Positions 9,673 through 18,450 of a stretch of 64,000 nt of DNA are shown here, one piece after another. Below the pieces are notes generated by a model. It was not told where the DNA came from, did no database searches, and saw only the letters and a program-made list of their open reading frames with translations. The position numbers and the translations under genes are program-made. Within the stretch, counting starts at the first letter, position 1, and every line of letters begins with the position of its first letter. Source of the DNA: an uncultured Acidimicrobiaceae bacterium (GTDB lineage Bacteria; Actinomycetota; Acidimicrobiia; Acidimicrobiales; SZUA-35); contig CAMYLA010000017.1 in the NCBI GenBank assembly GCA_947259095.1, positions 31,067 through 95,066 of the forward strand, read 5' to 3'.

Positions 9673-10473
9673 GTGGTCCGCTCCCGCACCGATTCGGTGT
9701 TGACCCGCCGCTTCGACGGTGAGATGAGCGGCCGCGAGCCGGATCGGTTGGTTGTCGAGGAGCCGCTGAACATCCGGCTCGACGATCAGGCGGTCTCGTC
9801 GACCATGCGGACCCCGGGCCACGACTTCGAGCTGGCCGTGGGTTTCCTCCACGCAGAGGGTCTGCTGGAACCGGGTTGGGTCAGCGGTATCCGGTACTGC
9901 GGCACCGGTGCGCCGGTCGACAGCGAGTTCAACGTCGTGTCGGTGGAGACCGGCGGACGGGCCCCGACGCCGACCGCCAGGATGGGCTCGATCTCGTCGT
10001 CCTGTGGGGTCTGTGGCACCGAGGCCATCGAGGCCTTGACCGAGCGGCTGCGGATCCTGGAGCCATATGAACCGTGGGATCCTGCGCTCTTGGCCCGGTT
10101 GCCCGAGCTGTTCGGTGGCAACCAGCCGTTGTTCGATGCCACCGGGGCGGTTCATGCCGCGGCTGCGGTGGACCGGCAGGGTTCGGTCGTGGTGGCCCGC
10201 GAGGACATCGGGCGACACAATGCGGTGGACAAGGTTGCGGGGCGGCTGTTGCTCGACGGTGCACTCCCGGCCGACGAGCTGGCCCTGGTTGTCAGCGGTC
10301 GGGCGTCGTTCGAGATGGCCCAGAAGGCGTGGGCCGCCGGGTACACCGCCCTGGTCGCCGTCTCGGCCCCCTCCGCGTTGGCGGTGACAACCGCCCGCCG
10401 AGCCGGCCTCACCTTGGTGGGCTTCACCCGCAACGGCAACGCCAAGTTCTACAGCCCCGACCATCTGGTGTGA
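9673..10473 (+). CDS. fdhD: Formate dehydrogenase accessory sulfurtransferase FdhD
   Basis: A 266-residue FdhD. In characterised members it carries sulfur from a cysteine desulfurase to the molybdenum/bis-MGD cofactor, which activates formate dehydrogenase. The redox-active loop SSSCGVCG has its two Cys at residues 111 and 114, and EDIGRHNAVDK at 177-187 is the family signature. The end (LTLVGFTRNGNAKFY) is also typical. GTG 9673 is used, giving a slightly extended N-terminus before EEPLNIRL. No formate dehydrogenase or molybdopterin gene is in the window, so its client enzyme lies elsewhere. A 4-base GTGA overlap with a possible upstream start of hemQ may couple them. Confidence 0.95.
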   Translation: MVRSRTDSVLTRRFDGEMSGREPDRLVVEEPLNIRLDDQAVSSTMRTPGHDFELAVGFLHAEGLLEPGWVSGIRYCGTGAPVDSEFNVVSVETGGRAPTPTARMGSISSSCGVCGTEAIEALTERLRILEPYEPWDPALLARLPELFGGNQPLFDATGAVHAAAAVDRQGSVVVAREDIGRHNAVDKVAGRLLLDGALPADELALVVSGRASFEMAQKAWAAGYTALVAVSAPSALAVTTARRAGLTLVGFTRNGNAKFYSPDHLV

Positions 10474-10526
10474 CCACAGCCTCCACGGTGTGGTGGAACA
10501 GGGACCCCGTTCCTACACTTGACGAG

Positions 10527-11255
10527 GTGACAAACCAAGCACCGCAGGCCGACGAGCATGACGCAACGAGCCAGTCGCCGAACCCGTCGCCGAGCCAGGG
10601 CCTCGGGGTGCTCCACCTGTTCCTCCGGCCGTCACCACTGGCCGATCGGTCGGAGGCCCTGGCCGCCTTCGATCGGGCCAAGGACGCCGAGACCCAGGTG
10701 GTGACCGTCGCCATGCTCGGCCACAAGGCCGATCTGGCGGTGATGGGTTTGAACAACGACGTGTGGGCGCTGCGGCGTCTCCAGACCGATCTGGTTGCGG
10801 CCGGCCTTGAGCTGGTCGACAGCTATCTCTCGATCACCGAGTTGAGCGAGTACGCGGCCGGGCTGCCGGACCAGATGAAGAACGACCGCCTCTACCCGCA
10901 GCTACCGCCGGCCGGGAAGCAGGCGTGGTGCTTCTACCCCATGAGCAAGCGTCGGGACCCCGGCCAGAACTGGTACACAACGCCGTTCGACCGCCGCAAG
11001 GAGCTGATGTACGAGCACGGGACGTCCGGTCGGAAGTTCGCAGGCCGGCTGGTGCAGCTGATCACCGGTTCCACCGGTCTCGACGACTACGAATGGGGGG
11101 TCACCCTGTTCGCCCAACACCTGGACGATCTCAAAGAAGTGGTCTACACCATGCGGTTCGACGAAGCGTCGGCCGAGTTCGCCGAGTTCGGGCCGTTCTA
11201 CACCGGGATGGTGGCCGATCCGGAGGCGGTGCTCGGCGCCATCGGACTGAGCTGA
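10527..11255 (+). CDS. hemQ: Coproheme decarboxylase HemQ (chlorite dismutase family)
   Basis: A 242-residue chlorite dismutase-family protein. In actinobacteria and firmicutes HemQ/ChdC converts Fe-coproporphyrin III to haem b using peroxide, ending the coproporphyrin-dependent pathway. The N-terminal half has LHLFLRPSP and VVTVAMLGHKADL; the C-terminal half has NWYTTPFDRRKELMYEHG. Tyr150 in NWY fits the catalytic Tyr of Firmicute HemQ by position, and LITGSTGLDDYEWGVTLF follows. I did not assign the proximal His with confidence. GTG 10527 gives the usual length. GTG 10470 overlapping the fdhD stop is an alternative that adds 19 residues. hemE and hemG lie 18 kb downstream. Confidence 0.9.
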   Translation: MTNQAPQADEHDATSQSPNPSPSQGLGVLHLFLRPSPLADRSEALAAFDRAKDAETQVVTVAMLGHKADLAVMGLNNDVWALRRLQTDLVAAGLELVDSYLSITELSEYAAGLPDQMKNDRLYPQLPPAGKQAWCFYPMSKRRDPGQNWYTTPFDRRKELMYEHGTSGRKFAGRLVQLITGSTGLDDYEWGVTLFAQHLDDLKEVVYTMRFDEASAEFAEFGPFYTGMVADPEAVLGAIGLS

Positions 11256-11351
11256 GGCTCTGCTTCGCCGTCCCATCGGCGTTCGGCGTCGAGGTGCCCG
11301 AATAGCTCACAAGATGGGCTAAAGCGGTCGGGGTTGCCTACTCTGGTGTTC

Positions 11352-12845
11352 ATGAGCGGTCTCGATGACGCAACTGAGCCCGCAACCTCCGAGGCTCGAT
11401 CCGATCAACCACTTCCAGACGACGGCCACAGCGTGGACGCGCCATCGAAGATCGCGCCGGGCGAACCAGCCATCGAGCCATCGCCGGACCAGGTGGCGGT
11501 GGGCCCCGCACCCGAAGCGCCGGTCGTCGGGTCCGACCATGGATCGGACCATGGATCGGACGATGGATCGGACCATGGATCGGACGATGGATCGCACGAT
11601 GGATCGCACCATGGATCGGACCATGGATCGGACCAGGGGAGGCAGCCGCCACCAGCAAGCCCGGCCGAGAGCGCCGAGCCGTCCGGCGATGGAACCGCTG
11701 TGGCCTCCGCCCCGCCGACGGTCCCGCCACCGGGCCCAATCGGCCCTTCGACGCCGGTACCTGCACCGTCGGCGCCGACGGTCGGGGAGTCCGCCGATGG
11801 GGCGCCACCTCCGCCGTCGCAGCCGCCGCCTCGTCCCCGTTCGGTCACCGAGACCGGCAGGATCGTCGAGGGTCTCGTCACCGTGGTCTCGTCCGACAGT
11901 GTTGAGCTGACCCTCGACGACGGCCGTCATGCGGTGATCCATCGCCGTAACTTCGGTCTCCACGACGAGGACCCGACCGAGGTCATCTCGGTCGGTGATC
12001 GGGCGTTCGGCGCCGAACTGGTGCGGGAAGACCCCAAGTCCCGAGTCGTGCTGTCCCGAGCCTGGGCTCTCAAACGCCGGGCCTGGGAGAAAGTGGTCGA
12101 GGCCGCGGCCGACAACCAGCTGCTGACCGGCAGGGTGGTGTCGGCCAGCAAGAAGGGGCTGGTGGTCGACGTCGGCGTTCGGGGATTTGTCCCTTCGTCC
12201 CACCTCGAGCTGACCACCGTGACCGACATGAACCCCTATCTCGAGCAGACGCTCGAATTGAAGATCCTCGAGGTCGATCCGCGTCGGGAGAAGTTGGTGC
12301 TCAGCAGGCGTTCCCTGCTGCTCAAGGCCCAACGCAAGGAGATGCAGGCGCTGCTCACCGCCCTCAAACCGGGGGAGGTCCGCTCCGGCAAGGTGGCCTC
12401 CCTCGCCGAGTACGGTGCGTTCGTCGATCTCGGCGGTGTCAACGGGCTGGTTCACATCTCGGAGCTGAGTTGGCGCCGGGTGTCGAAGCCGTCCGAGGTG
12501 GTCAAGGTCGGCGACGAGGTCCAGGTCAAGGTGCTCGACGTCAAACCGAAGAAGAAGCGGATCTCACTGTCGATTCGTCAGATCACCCCGGACCCGCTGG
12601 CTGCGGTCGAGGTCGGTGCGGTGCTGACCGGGACGGTCACCAAGCTGGTCGACTTCGGCGCTTTCGTCGCCATCGGGGAATTCGAGGGTCTGGTCCATCT
12701 CTCGGAACTGGCCGAGTACCGGGTGTCGACGCCGGAGGAGATCGTGGCCCCCGGCGACCAGGTCGGAGTCAAGGTGTTGTCGGTCGACACCAAGCGCCGC
12801 CGTATCGAACTCTCGATCCGGCGGGCGGCGGAATACGGCGGCTGA
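11352..12845 (+). CDS. Four-S1-domain RNA-binding protein, RpsA-like
   Basis: A 497-residue protein. Residues 1 to about 155 are disordered: acidic/Pro-rich, with nine Gly-Ser-Asp/His repeats (residues 61-96) and a poly-Pro region. Four S1 domains follow, beginning near GRIVEGLVTVV, LLTGRVVSASKKGLVV, VRSGKVASLAEYGAFV and LTGTVTKLVDFGAFV. The last two are canonical, with GLVHISELSW and GLVHLSEL. S1 arrays bind single-stranded RNA, as in ribosomal protein S1. A true rpsA may exist elsewhere; the domain number fits actinobacterial S1 but the long leader is unusual. It starts at ATG 11352; the frame stays open 18 bases upstream. Confidence 0.82.
   Translation: MSGLDDATEPATSEARSDQPLPDDGHSVDAPSKIAPGEPAIEPSPDQVAVGPAPEAPVVGSDHGSDHGSDDGSDHGSDDGSHDGSHHGSDHGSDQGRQPPPASPAESAEPSGDGTAVASAPPTVPPPGPIGPSTPVPAPSAPTVGESADGAPPPPSQPPPRPRSVTETGRIVEGLVTVVSSDSVELTLDDGRHAVIHRRNFGLHDEDPTEVISVGDRAFGAELVREDPKSRVVLSRAWALKRRAWEKVVEAAADNQLLTGRVVSASKKGLVVDVGVRGFVPSSHLELTTVTDMNPYLEQTLELKILEVDPRREKLVLSRRSLLLKAQRKEMQALLTALKPGEVRSGKVASLAEYGAFVDLGGVNGLVHISELSWRRVSKPSEVVKVGDEVQVKVLDVKPKKKRISLSIRQITPDPLAAVEVGAVLTGTVTKLVDFGAFVAIGEFEGLVHLSELAEYRVSTPEEIVAPGDQVGVKVLSVDTKRRRIELSIRRAAEYGG
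11532..11639 (+). repeat. In-frame 12-base tandem repeat, nine units
   Basis: Nine copies of a 12-mer close to TCGGACCATGGA encode SDHG/SDDG/SHDG/SHHG/SDQG units in the leader of the S1-domain protein. Copies differ by one or two bases. The unit length is a multiple of three, so gain or loss of units would change only linker length. The His/Asp-rich composition could bind metal, which is speculative. Confidence 0.9.
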
Positions 12846-12895
12846 CCGCGATGCGGGTTCGCCGCTTCAACCCAAAAAGGTGAGATGCTGGACCG

Positions 12896-13468
12896 GTGGG
12901 TAGTATGGAAAAGAGCGAGAGCTCTATGATCGATGGTTCGTCGACTTCCAAGGGATCGGAGCCGGACGATCCGCTGACGTTCGAGAACCAACCGACGACC
13001 GATGAGCAACTGCTCTCGCTCTACGCCACTGCACTGGCAGACGGTGTGGTGGACGCGCTGCCGGGGTGGGTGGCGGCGGCTGTCGTCCGTCGCCTCGGCC
13101 CCGAGTTGCCGGAAGGGCTTCCGGAGGACTTCGAGGATCGGGTGGCGGCCGCCGGTCGCAGCGCCGCCGAGGAGGTCGGTGGTCGGGTCCGGGAGCTGTT
13201 GTCGCTCGACATCGACGAGCAGTGGACCAACCCGCTGACCCTGATCAGGACCGCCATCCGGTTCCCCACCGACCTGCTCCGGTCCATCGGCGTCGAACCC
13301 GTGGCCAGGGACGAACAGGCGAAGCGCTTCCACCCCGATGACGTCTACGACCTGACCCCGGCCTCGTTCGCCGAGCTCGGGCCCGCGGTCCACGATCTCG
13401 GGGTCAGCTGGGGCGCGGCCAAGGCCCACGTGCATCTCCGCCGCCGACGGGAGGAGGAAGTGGCGTGA
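12896..13468 (+). CDS. Conserved-looking hypothetical protein upstream of glnD
   Basis: A 190-residue soluble protein with an acidic Ser-rich N-terminus (about 35 residues) and then an all-helical pattern: LLSLYATALADGVVDALPGWVAAAVVRRL, a middle with RVRELLSLDIDEQWTNPLTLIRTAIRFPTDLL, and a basic end RRRREEEVA. I do not recognise the family. GTG 12896 is used, with AAGGTGAG upstream; ATG 12905 is an alternative. It ends in a 4-base GTGA overlap with the next gene, which in turn overlaps glnD in the same way, so the three are very likely translated together. A role near nitrogen control or RNA metabolism would be guesswork. Confidence 0.7.
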   Translation: MGSMEKSESSMIDGSSTSKGSEPDDPLTFENQPTTDEQLLSLYATALADGVVDALPGWVAAAVVRRLGPELPEGLPEDFEDRVAAAGRSAAEEVGGRVRELLSLDIDEQWTNPLTLIRTAIRFPTDLLRSIGVEPVARDEQAKRFHPDDVYDLTPASFAELGPAVHDLGVSWGAAKAHVHLRRRREEEVA

Positions 13469-13761
13469 CGATCGTGGCCCATGTGCCGAACCTGTTCGAT
13501 CGGTCTCGATTCCGAGGCAGGGCCACGTTCGTCGAAACGCCCGACGAGGCCCGGGCCCACAATCCCAGCGTGGTGATCGTCGATCTCGACAGGTGCGACG
13601 ATGCAGCCGGATTCCGGCTCGACGGTGCGACCGTGATCGGCTTCGGCCCGCATGTCGACAGTGACCTCCATCGCCAGGCCGAAGCGTGCGGTTACTCACA
13701 GGTTCTGGTCCGTTCCGTATTCTTCAAACGACTTCCGGAGTTACTAGGCTCTACCGGGTGA
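13465..13761 (+). CDS. Small receiver-like hypothetical protein coupled to glnD
   Basis: A 98-residue protein with an alternating alpha/beta pattern (VAHVPNLFDRSRF, PSVVIVDLDRCDD, ATVIGFGPHVDSDLHRQAE, QVLVRSVFFKRLPELL) that resembles the CheY receiver fold, including an Asp-containing strand end VIVDLD. It lacks the usual N-terminal acidic pair and I cannot claim phosphorylation. It starts with GTG overlapping the previous stop by 4 bases and ends overlapping the GTG start of glnD by 4 bases. Family unknown to me. Confidence 0.7.
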   Translation: MTIVAHVPNLFDRSRFRGRATFVETPDEARAHNPSVVIVDLDRCDDAAGFRLDGATVIGFGPHVDSDLHRQAEACGYSQVLVRSVFFKRLPELLGSTG

Positions 13762-16115
13762 GTACCTCCCGGACCCCGCTGCTGGTCGCTCCTCGCCTAC
13801 GAGGTCGGGACTACGCCGAGGCCCACGCCGCCGAGACCGACCGCTGGTTCCAGGAACTGGCCGCCGACGCGCTGGAAGATCTGAGCGGCATCGCCCTGCT
13901 GGCCGTCGGCGGGTACGGCCGAGGTCAGCTGAGCCCGTTCAGCGATATCGACGTGGTGCTGGTCCACGACGAGCGCGTGGACGGTGCCCATGTGGCCGAG
14001 GCGTTGTGGTACCCGGTGTGGGACCGTGGCCTGAAAATGGGGTACGTGGTCGTCACCCCGGCCCAGGCCGAGATCCTGCTGGCCGAGGAGTTCGAGTGGG
14101 CCACCGCCCTGCTCGACACCCGGCTGATCACCGGCGAACCGCGACTGCTGGACCAGATCGATGCGCTCACCGCCGCAGCATGGCGGGATCGACGTGATGA
14201 ACTGCTCGATCACCTGGCCCAGACCGTCACCACCCGCCATGAGCTTCGGGGCGACGCGGCGTTCCAGATCGAGCCCCACCTCAAAGAGGGGCGGGGTGGC
14301 CTGCGCGACGTCCACGCCATGGGCTGGGCCGAGCGGGCACTGCCCGGCTTCGCCGACGACTTCCTCCAGGAGTTGAGCGACGCCACCGACATGCTGCTGG
14401 AGGCCAGGGTCGAGCTCCACCGATTGACCGGTCGGCCCGGCGACGTGCTGACCCTCGACGACCAGGACGGGGTGGCGGCGGCCCTGGGGATCCTCGACAG
14501 CCAGGAGCTGATGTTGCAACTGGCCCTGGCGGCCAGGCGGGTCGCCTGGTACAGCGACGAGGCGTGGAGGCGATGGGAACGGGCCAAGCGGTCCTCGACC
14601 GAGCCCGGTTCCGGTGCTGGCGGCAGGGAGCTGGCGGTGCCGTCGACCACGGTCGGCGACACCTCGCAGTTCGTCGCCGACCGGGGCCTGATCGCAGTCA
14701 AACCGGGCACCGAACCCGCCACCGACCCGCTGCTGCTGTTGCGATTGGCGGTGCTGGCGGCCGAGACCGGACTGGTCATGAGCCGCAGCAGCCTGGCCGA
14801 CCTGGCCGAGCACGGCGCCGAGATCGAGGCCCCGTGGCCCGCCGAGGCTCGACGGCTCTTCAGCGCCCTGTTCCTGGCCGGCCGCCCCGCCATCACCGTT
14901 GTGGAGGATCTCGATCAGTTCGGTCTGATGGAGCGGTTGTTGCCGGAGTGGGCCAACGTCCTGTGCCGGCCGCAGCGGAACGTGCTTCACACGTTCACCG
15001 TCGATCGCCATCTGTGCGAGGCGGCGGCGAACGCCTCCCAGCTGGTGTGGCGGGTCGGGCGGCCCGATCTTCTGGTGGTCGGGGCGCTCTTCCACGACCT
15101 CGGCAAGGGCTTTCCCGGCGATCACACCGAGGTCGGCATGGAGGTGATCACCGAAGTCGGCGAGCGGATGGGCTATCCGGATGACGAGCTGGCGGTGCTG
15201 GTCGACCTGTGTCGCCACCATCTCCTGCTACCGGATGTGGCCACCCGCCGCGACCTGTCCGACCCCGGCACGATCAAGGCCGTGGCCGCGGCGGTGGACT
15301 CGGTGGCGTTCCTCGAATTGTTGGCGGCGCTGACCGAGGCGGATTCGATCGCCACCGGCCCCTCGGCCTGGGGCTCGTGGAAGGAGGGTCTGCTGCGAGA
15401 GCTGGTGAGGCGGACCGCCCACGTGCTGGAGGGGGCCGACGTCGACGATGTGGTGGCGGCCGAGTTCCCGACCGCCGATGTTGCGGCCCTGATGGAAGAC
15501 GGCAGGCGGGTGTTGAGCGGGAAGGGTTTCACCTTCACCGTCATCGAACCGGAGCGGCTTGGACTGTTCACCACCATGGCCGGTGTCCTGGCGGTCTGCG
15601 GGCTGGAGGTGCTCGATGCCTCTGCCTACTCCGAGGACCCTGTGGCCAATGGCGCCCCGGTTGTGGCCGGGCGGCCACCGATGGCCGCCTGCCAGTTCGT
15701 GGTCCAGCCGCCCCAGAGCGGCGAGGTGGACTGGGATCGGGTGATCGAGGTCGCCGAGCGGGCCCTCGATGGCCGCCTGGCGCTCCAGGCCCGGGTGGCC
15801 CGCAAGTCGAGGGAGCAGGCCCGATACCGTCGCCGCCTTGCTGCGGAACCGCCCCGGCGGGAGATCATCATCGACAACGAGATCTCCGAGGTTGCCACCG
15901 TGGTGGAGGTCCACGGCCCCGATGAGATCGGGCTGCTGTACCGCCTGACCCAAGTGGTCCGGGAGCTGCAACTCGACCTCCGATCGGCCAAGGTCCAGAC
16001 CCTGGGTCCGCTGGCCGTCGACAGCTTCTACCTTCGCGACGCCAATGGCGTGAAGGTCGAGGATCCCGACCTCGTGGCCGAGCTCAGGCTGGCACTGGAA
16101 GAGACCATCAGCTGA
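13758..16115 (+). CDS. glnD: [Protein-PII] uridylyltransferase-type GlnD
   Basis: A 785-residue bifunctional nitrogen sensor of the GlnD family, which adds or removes UMP (AMP in some actinobacteria) on PII. The nucleotidyltransferase core has GGYGRGQLSPFSDIDVV (residues 51-67), then IEPHLKEGRGGLRD. The HD hydrolase domain has LFHDLGKGFPGDH near 445. Two ACT domains follow, starting near 590 (FTVIEPERLGLFTTMAGVL) and 712 (VHGPDEIGLLYRL), which in this family sense glutamine. GTG 13758 overlaps the preceding gene. No glnK or amtB is nearby, unlike the common amtB-glnK-glnD order. The NUDIX gene follows with a 1-base overlap. Confidence 0.93.
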   Translation: MSTSRTPLLVAPRLRGRDYAEAHAAETDRWFQELAADALEDLSGIALLAVGGYGRGQLSPFSDIDVVLVHDERVDGAHVAEALWYPVWDRGLKMGYVVVTPAQAEILLAEEFEWATALLDTRLITGEPRLLDQIDALTAAAWRDRRDELLDHLAQTVTTRHELRGDAAFQIEPHLKEGRGGLRDVHAMGWAERALPGFADDFLQELSDATDMLLEARVELHRLTGRPGDVLTLDDQDGVAAALGILDSQELMLQLALAARRVAWYSDEAWRRWERAKRSSTEPGSGAGGRELAVPSTTVGDTSQFVADRGLIAVKPGTEPATDPLLLLRLAVLAAETGLVMSRSSLADLAEHGAEIEAPWPAEARRLFSALFLAGRPAITVVEDLDQFGLMERLLPEWANVLCRPQRNVLHTFTVDRHLCEAAANASQLVWRVGRPDLLVVGALFHDLGKGFPGDHTEVGMEVITEVGERMGYPDDELAVLVDLCRHHLLLPDVATRRDLSDPGTIKAVAAAVDSVAFLELLAALTEADSIATGPSAWGSWKEGLLRELVRRTAHVLEGADVDDVVAAEFPTADVAALMEDGRRVLSGKGFTFTVIEPERLGLFTTMAGVLAVCGLEVLDASAYSEDPVANGAPVVAGRPPMAACQFVVQPPQSGEVDWDRVIEVAERALDGRLALQARVARKSREQARYRRRLAAEPPRREIIIDNEISEVATVVEVHGPDEIGLLYRLTQVVRELQLDLRSAKVQTLGPLAVDSFYLRDANGVKVEDPDLVAELRLALEETIS

Positions 16116-16903
16116 TGAGCGATCGCCGCCAACCCGGCCACACCGACGGCACAGAAGAGCCCGCCGGGCTCACCGGGCCCGCCCGCTCCGCTGCCGAGCC
16201 GGTGAACGCCGCGGCGTTGCACCGCTGGTCCGAGACCCTGGCCTCGATCGCCAAGACCGGCCTCGGTTTCACCGACAACAGCTTCGAGGCGGAGCGCTAC
16301 GAGGAGATCCTGGCGGTTGCGGCCGACATCCGGGTCGCGGCCGACCACCTGTCGGCTGAGAAGTCGGTCGACGATCGGGTGGTTGCCGACGACCTCCTGG
16401 CGTCGTGGCTGCGAAACGTCGGCTCCGGGGTTCCGGGCTACGTCACCCCAAAAGTGGCGATCGGGGCCGTGGTCGGCGACGATCAGGGCCGGATCCTGTT
16501 GATCCAGCGGGCCGACTCCGGCGTGTGGTTGTATCCCACCGGTTGGGCCGACGTCGGCTACTCCCCGTCGGAGGTGGCGGTCAAGGAGGTCCAGGAGGAA
16601 ACCGGGATCGTCTGCGAGGTGATCCGGCCGCTGGCCATCCTCGATGGGCTGCGAGCCGGCTTCAGCCGGGTGCCCCTGTACAGCCTGGTGTTCCTGTGTC
16701 GGGCCGTCGGTGGTGCCCTGGCCCCACATCCTCAGGAATGCCTGGACGCCGGCTGGTTCACCCGTACCGATTTGCCCCAGCCCTTGGCCAACTACGACCG
16801 TTGGGGTGACGCCTCGTTCGACGCCATCGAGGGTGTCGACATCGGGGTGTTGTTCGATCCGCCCCGGAACCCGGTTTGGCGGGGTACACCGGGCCACGCC
16901 TGA
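16115..16903 (+). CDS. NUDIX hydrolase with NUDIX_N-type leader
   Basis: A 262-residue protein. An N-terminal helical domain (ASIAKTGLGFTDNSFEAERY, about residues 48-67) resembles the NUDIX_N leader of ADP-ribose/nucleotide-sugar hydrolases. The NUDIX fold starts near residue 110 (TPKVAIGAVV). The box is GWADVGYSPSEVAVKEVQ plus EETGI (about 142-164), slightly off consensus: Tyr replaces the first Glu and Lys the Arg, while the metal-binding EE pair is kept. Likely substrates are ADP-ribose or similar diphosphates, unproven. ATG overlaps the glnD stop by one base, so it belongs to that operon. Confidence 0.85.
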   Translation: MSDRRQPGHTDGTEEPAGLTGPARSAAEPVNAAALHRWSETLASIAKTGLGFTDNSFEAERYEEILAVAADIRVAADHLSAEKSVDDRVVADDLLASWLRNVGSGVPGYVTPKVAIGAVVGDDQGRILLIQRADSGVWLYPTGWADVGYSPSEVAVKEVQEETGIVCEVIRPLAILDGLRAGFSRVPLYSLVFLCRAVGGALAPHPQECLDAGWFTRTDLPQPLANYDRWGDASFDAIEGVDIGVLFDPPRNPVWRGTPGHA

Positions 16904-16939
16904 CCGGCTCCCGCCCCTGGCCCGGTCTGCAGGGTCGTG

Positions 16940-17782
16940 CTACTCCCGATCCCGGAGGAACTGTTCGAGCTCCTCGATCAACTCCGCTCCCGACTCGGGC
17001 CGCATGGTCCGGTCGTATTCCTCCTCCAACCGGGCGACGTAGGCCGTGGTCTCCTCGTCCTCCTCGACCAGGTCGTTGATCTGCCGCTCGTATGCTGCGG
17101 CCCCTATCTCCAGTGCGGTGCTGGGGATGGCCAGATCGAGCAGCTGTGCCACCCGGTTCACCAGGGCCAGGGCGGCCTTGGGGGAGGTGGCGTGGGGAAC
17201 GTAGCTCGGCACCGTGCCCCACAGCGAGATGGATCCGTGCCCCGCCGACTGGAGCGCATCGTGGACAACGCCGACGATCCCGGTCGGGCCCTCATAGCTC
17301 GAAGGCTCCAGGTCGAGCTTCTCGATCAGCTCCAGGTCGTAGCCCGCGGAATAGATGGTGGCGGGCCGGGAGTGAACGACGTCGGCGATCAGTGCACCGA
17401 GCGAGATCACCATCTCGACGTCGAAATCCTCGATCATGGCCACGATCTGATCGGTGTAGGTCCGCCACTTCAACTGGGGCTCGTTGCCGACCAGCACGAT
17501 CAGGTCCCGCCCCGCAACCTCGGTGCTCACCGCGGCGAAGCTGTTCTCCGGCCACTCGATCTTGCGTTCGTTGCCCTCAAGGCGGACGTTCGGCCTGGTG
17601 GCGGTGAAGTCGTAGAACTCTTCGGGATCGATGGTGGCGAACACCTCGCCCCCGAAACGATCCCGGATGTGGCGGGCGGCCGATGAGGCGGCGTCGCCGG
17701 CATCGTTCCACCCCTCGAAGGCCAGGATCATGATCGGACTGTCCAGATCGGGACGGTCCGCCGTCCAGTGGATTAATTCCAT
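16940..17782 (-). CDS. PAC2 family protein
   Basis: A 280-residue member of the PAC2 (proteasome assembly chaperone 2-like) family widespread in actinobacteria. It begins with the family pattern IMILAFEGWNDAGDAASSAA (residues 17-36) and has LIVLVGNEPQLKWRTY, VISLGALIADVVHSRP and a conserved Gly-rich strand around GPTGIVGVVHDAL. The C-terminal 50 residues are acidic and helical (EEDEETTAYVARLEEEY, EELEQFLRDRE). The molecular role is not established in bacteria; a link to the actinobacterial proteasome is only suggested by homology. ATG 17782 matches the family start; the frame runs open upstream but that part is unlike the family. It is convergent with the NUDIX gene. Confidence 0.88.
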   Translation of the reverse strand: MELIHWTADRPDLDSPIMILAFEGWNDAGDAASSAARHIRDRFGGEVFATIDPEEFYDFTATRPNVRLEGNERKIEWPENSFAAVSTEVAGRDLIVLVGNEPQLKWRTYTDQIVAMIEDFDVEMVISLGALIADVVHSRPATIYSAGYDLELIEKLDLEPSSYEGPTGIVGVVHDALQSAGHGSISLWGTVPSYVPHATSPKAALALVNRVAQLLDLAIPSTALEIGAAAYERQINDLVEEDEETTAYVARLEEEYDRTMRPESGAELIEELEQFLRDRE

Positions 17783-17870
17783 TGCCACCACGTTACACCG
17801 AGGCGGCCGGTCGACGGCGAGCCCCGGATGCGATCGGACCGGTGGTTGCGATGCGCTAACGTCGGTAACC

Positions 17871-18296
17871 GTGCAAATCATTGAGGTGACAGAAGCAACC
17901 GACGATCTGGTCGCCGCCTTCGAGCGGCTCATCCCCCAGCTGTCCTCGTCGAATCCGCCGCCGCCCAAGGAATTCCTGGCCGACATCGTGGCATCCCAGG
18001 CCTCCCACCTGTACATCGCCGTCGAAGACGGCGAGATCCTGGGAAGCCTGACGCTGGTGGTGTTCCCCATCCCCACCGCCATCCGGGCCTGGATCGAGGA
18101 TGTGGTGGTCGATGGGGCGGCGAACGGGCGGGGGATCGGCACCGCCCTCAACGAGCATGCCCTGGCCGAGGCCAAGGCCATGGGGGCCAGCACCGTCGAC
18201 CTCACCTCCCGCCCCAGCAGGGAGGCGGCGAACCGGCTCTACCGGCGCATCGGCTTCGAAGCGCGGGAAACCAACGTCTACCGCTACAAGCTGTAG
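17871..18296 (+). CDS. GNAT family N-acetyltransferase
   Basis: A 141-residue GNAT fold. The acetyl-CoA loop motif is NGRGIGTALNEHALAEA (about residues 84-100) preceded by the strand IEDVVVD, and the C-terminal signature is EAANRLYRRIGFEARETNVYRYKL-like (tail GFEARETNVYRY). These small acetyltransferases modify amines on metabolites or proteins; the substrate is not predictable. GTG 17871 gives the normal family length. The gene is divergent from the PAC2 gene with 88 bases between starts, so both promoters lie there. Confidence 0.88.
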   Translation: MQIIEVTEATDDLVAAFERLIPQLSSSNPPPPKEFLADIVASQASHLYIAVEDGEILGSLTLVVFPIPTAIRAWIEDVVVDGAANGRGIGTALNEHALAEAKAMGASTVDLTSRPSREAANRLYRRIGFEARETNVYRYKL

Positions 18297-18450
18297 ATCC
18301 CTGGCGCCGAATCGGCGTGGCGAGCGGTTTCCGGTCGGATCGCCGAGGGCGGATACCAGATCGACTGTCAATAGCTCTTGATTGCAGGTTCTATCGAGCC
18401 GGCGGCGGGGGCTCTGGGCGGTCGATGGCCGGCCGTGTCATGCTTGGTTC

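Noticed and set aside
10074..10526. Extension of the hemQ frame far upstream through fdhD
   Set aside because: That part is the shifted-frame shadow of fdhD. HemQ family sequence begins only after 10527.
11532..11639. CRISPR-like short repeats
   Set aside because: The units are only 12 bases, contiguous without spacers and in frame inside a gene, so they are a protein-coding tandem repeat.
16940..18205. A 421-residue PAC2 protein starting at 18205
   Set aside because: The first 141 residues overlap the divergent acetyltransferase gene and lack protein character. The family start is ATG 17782.
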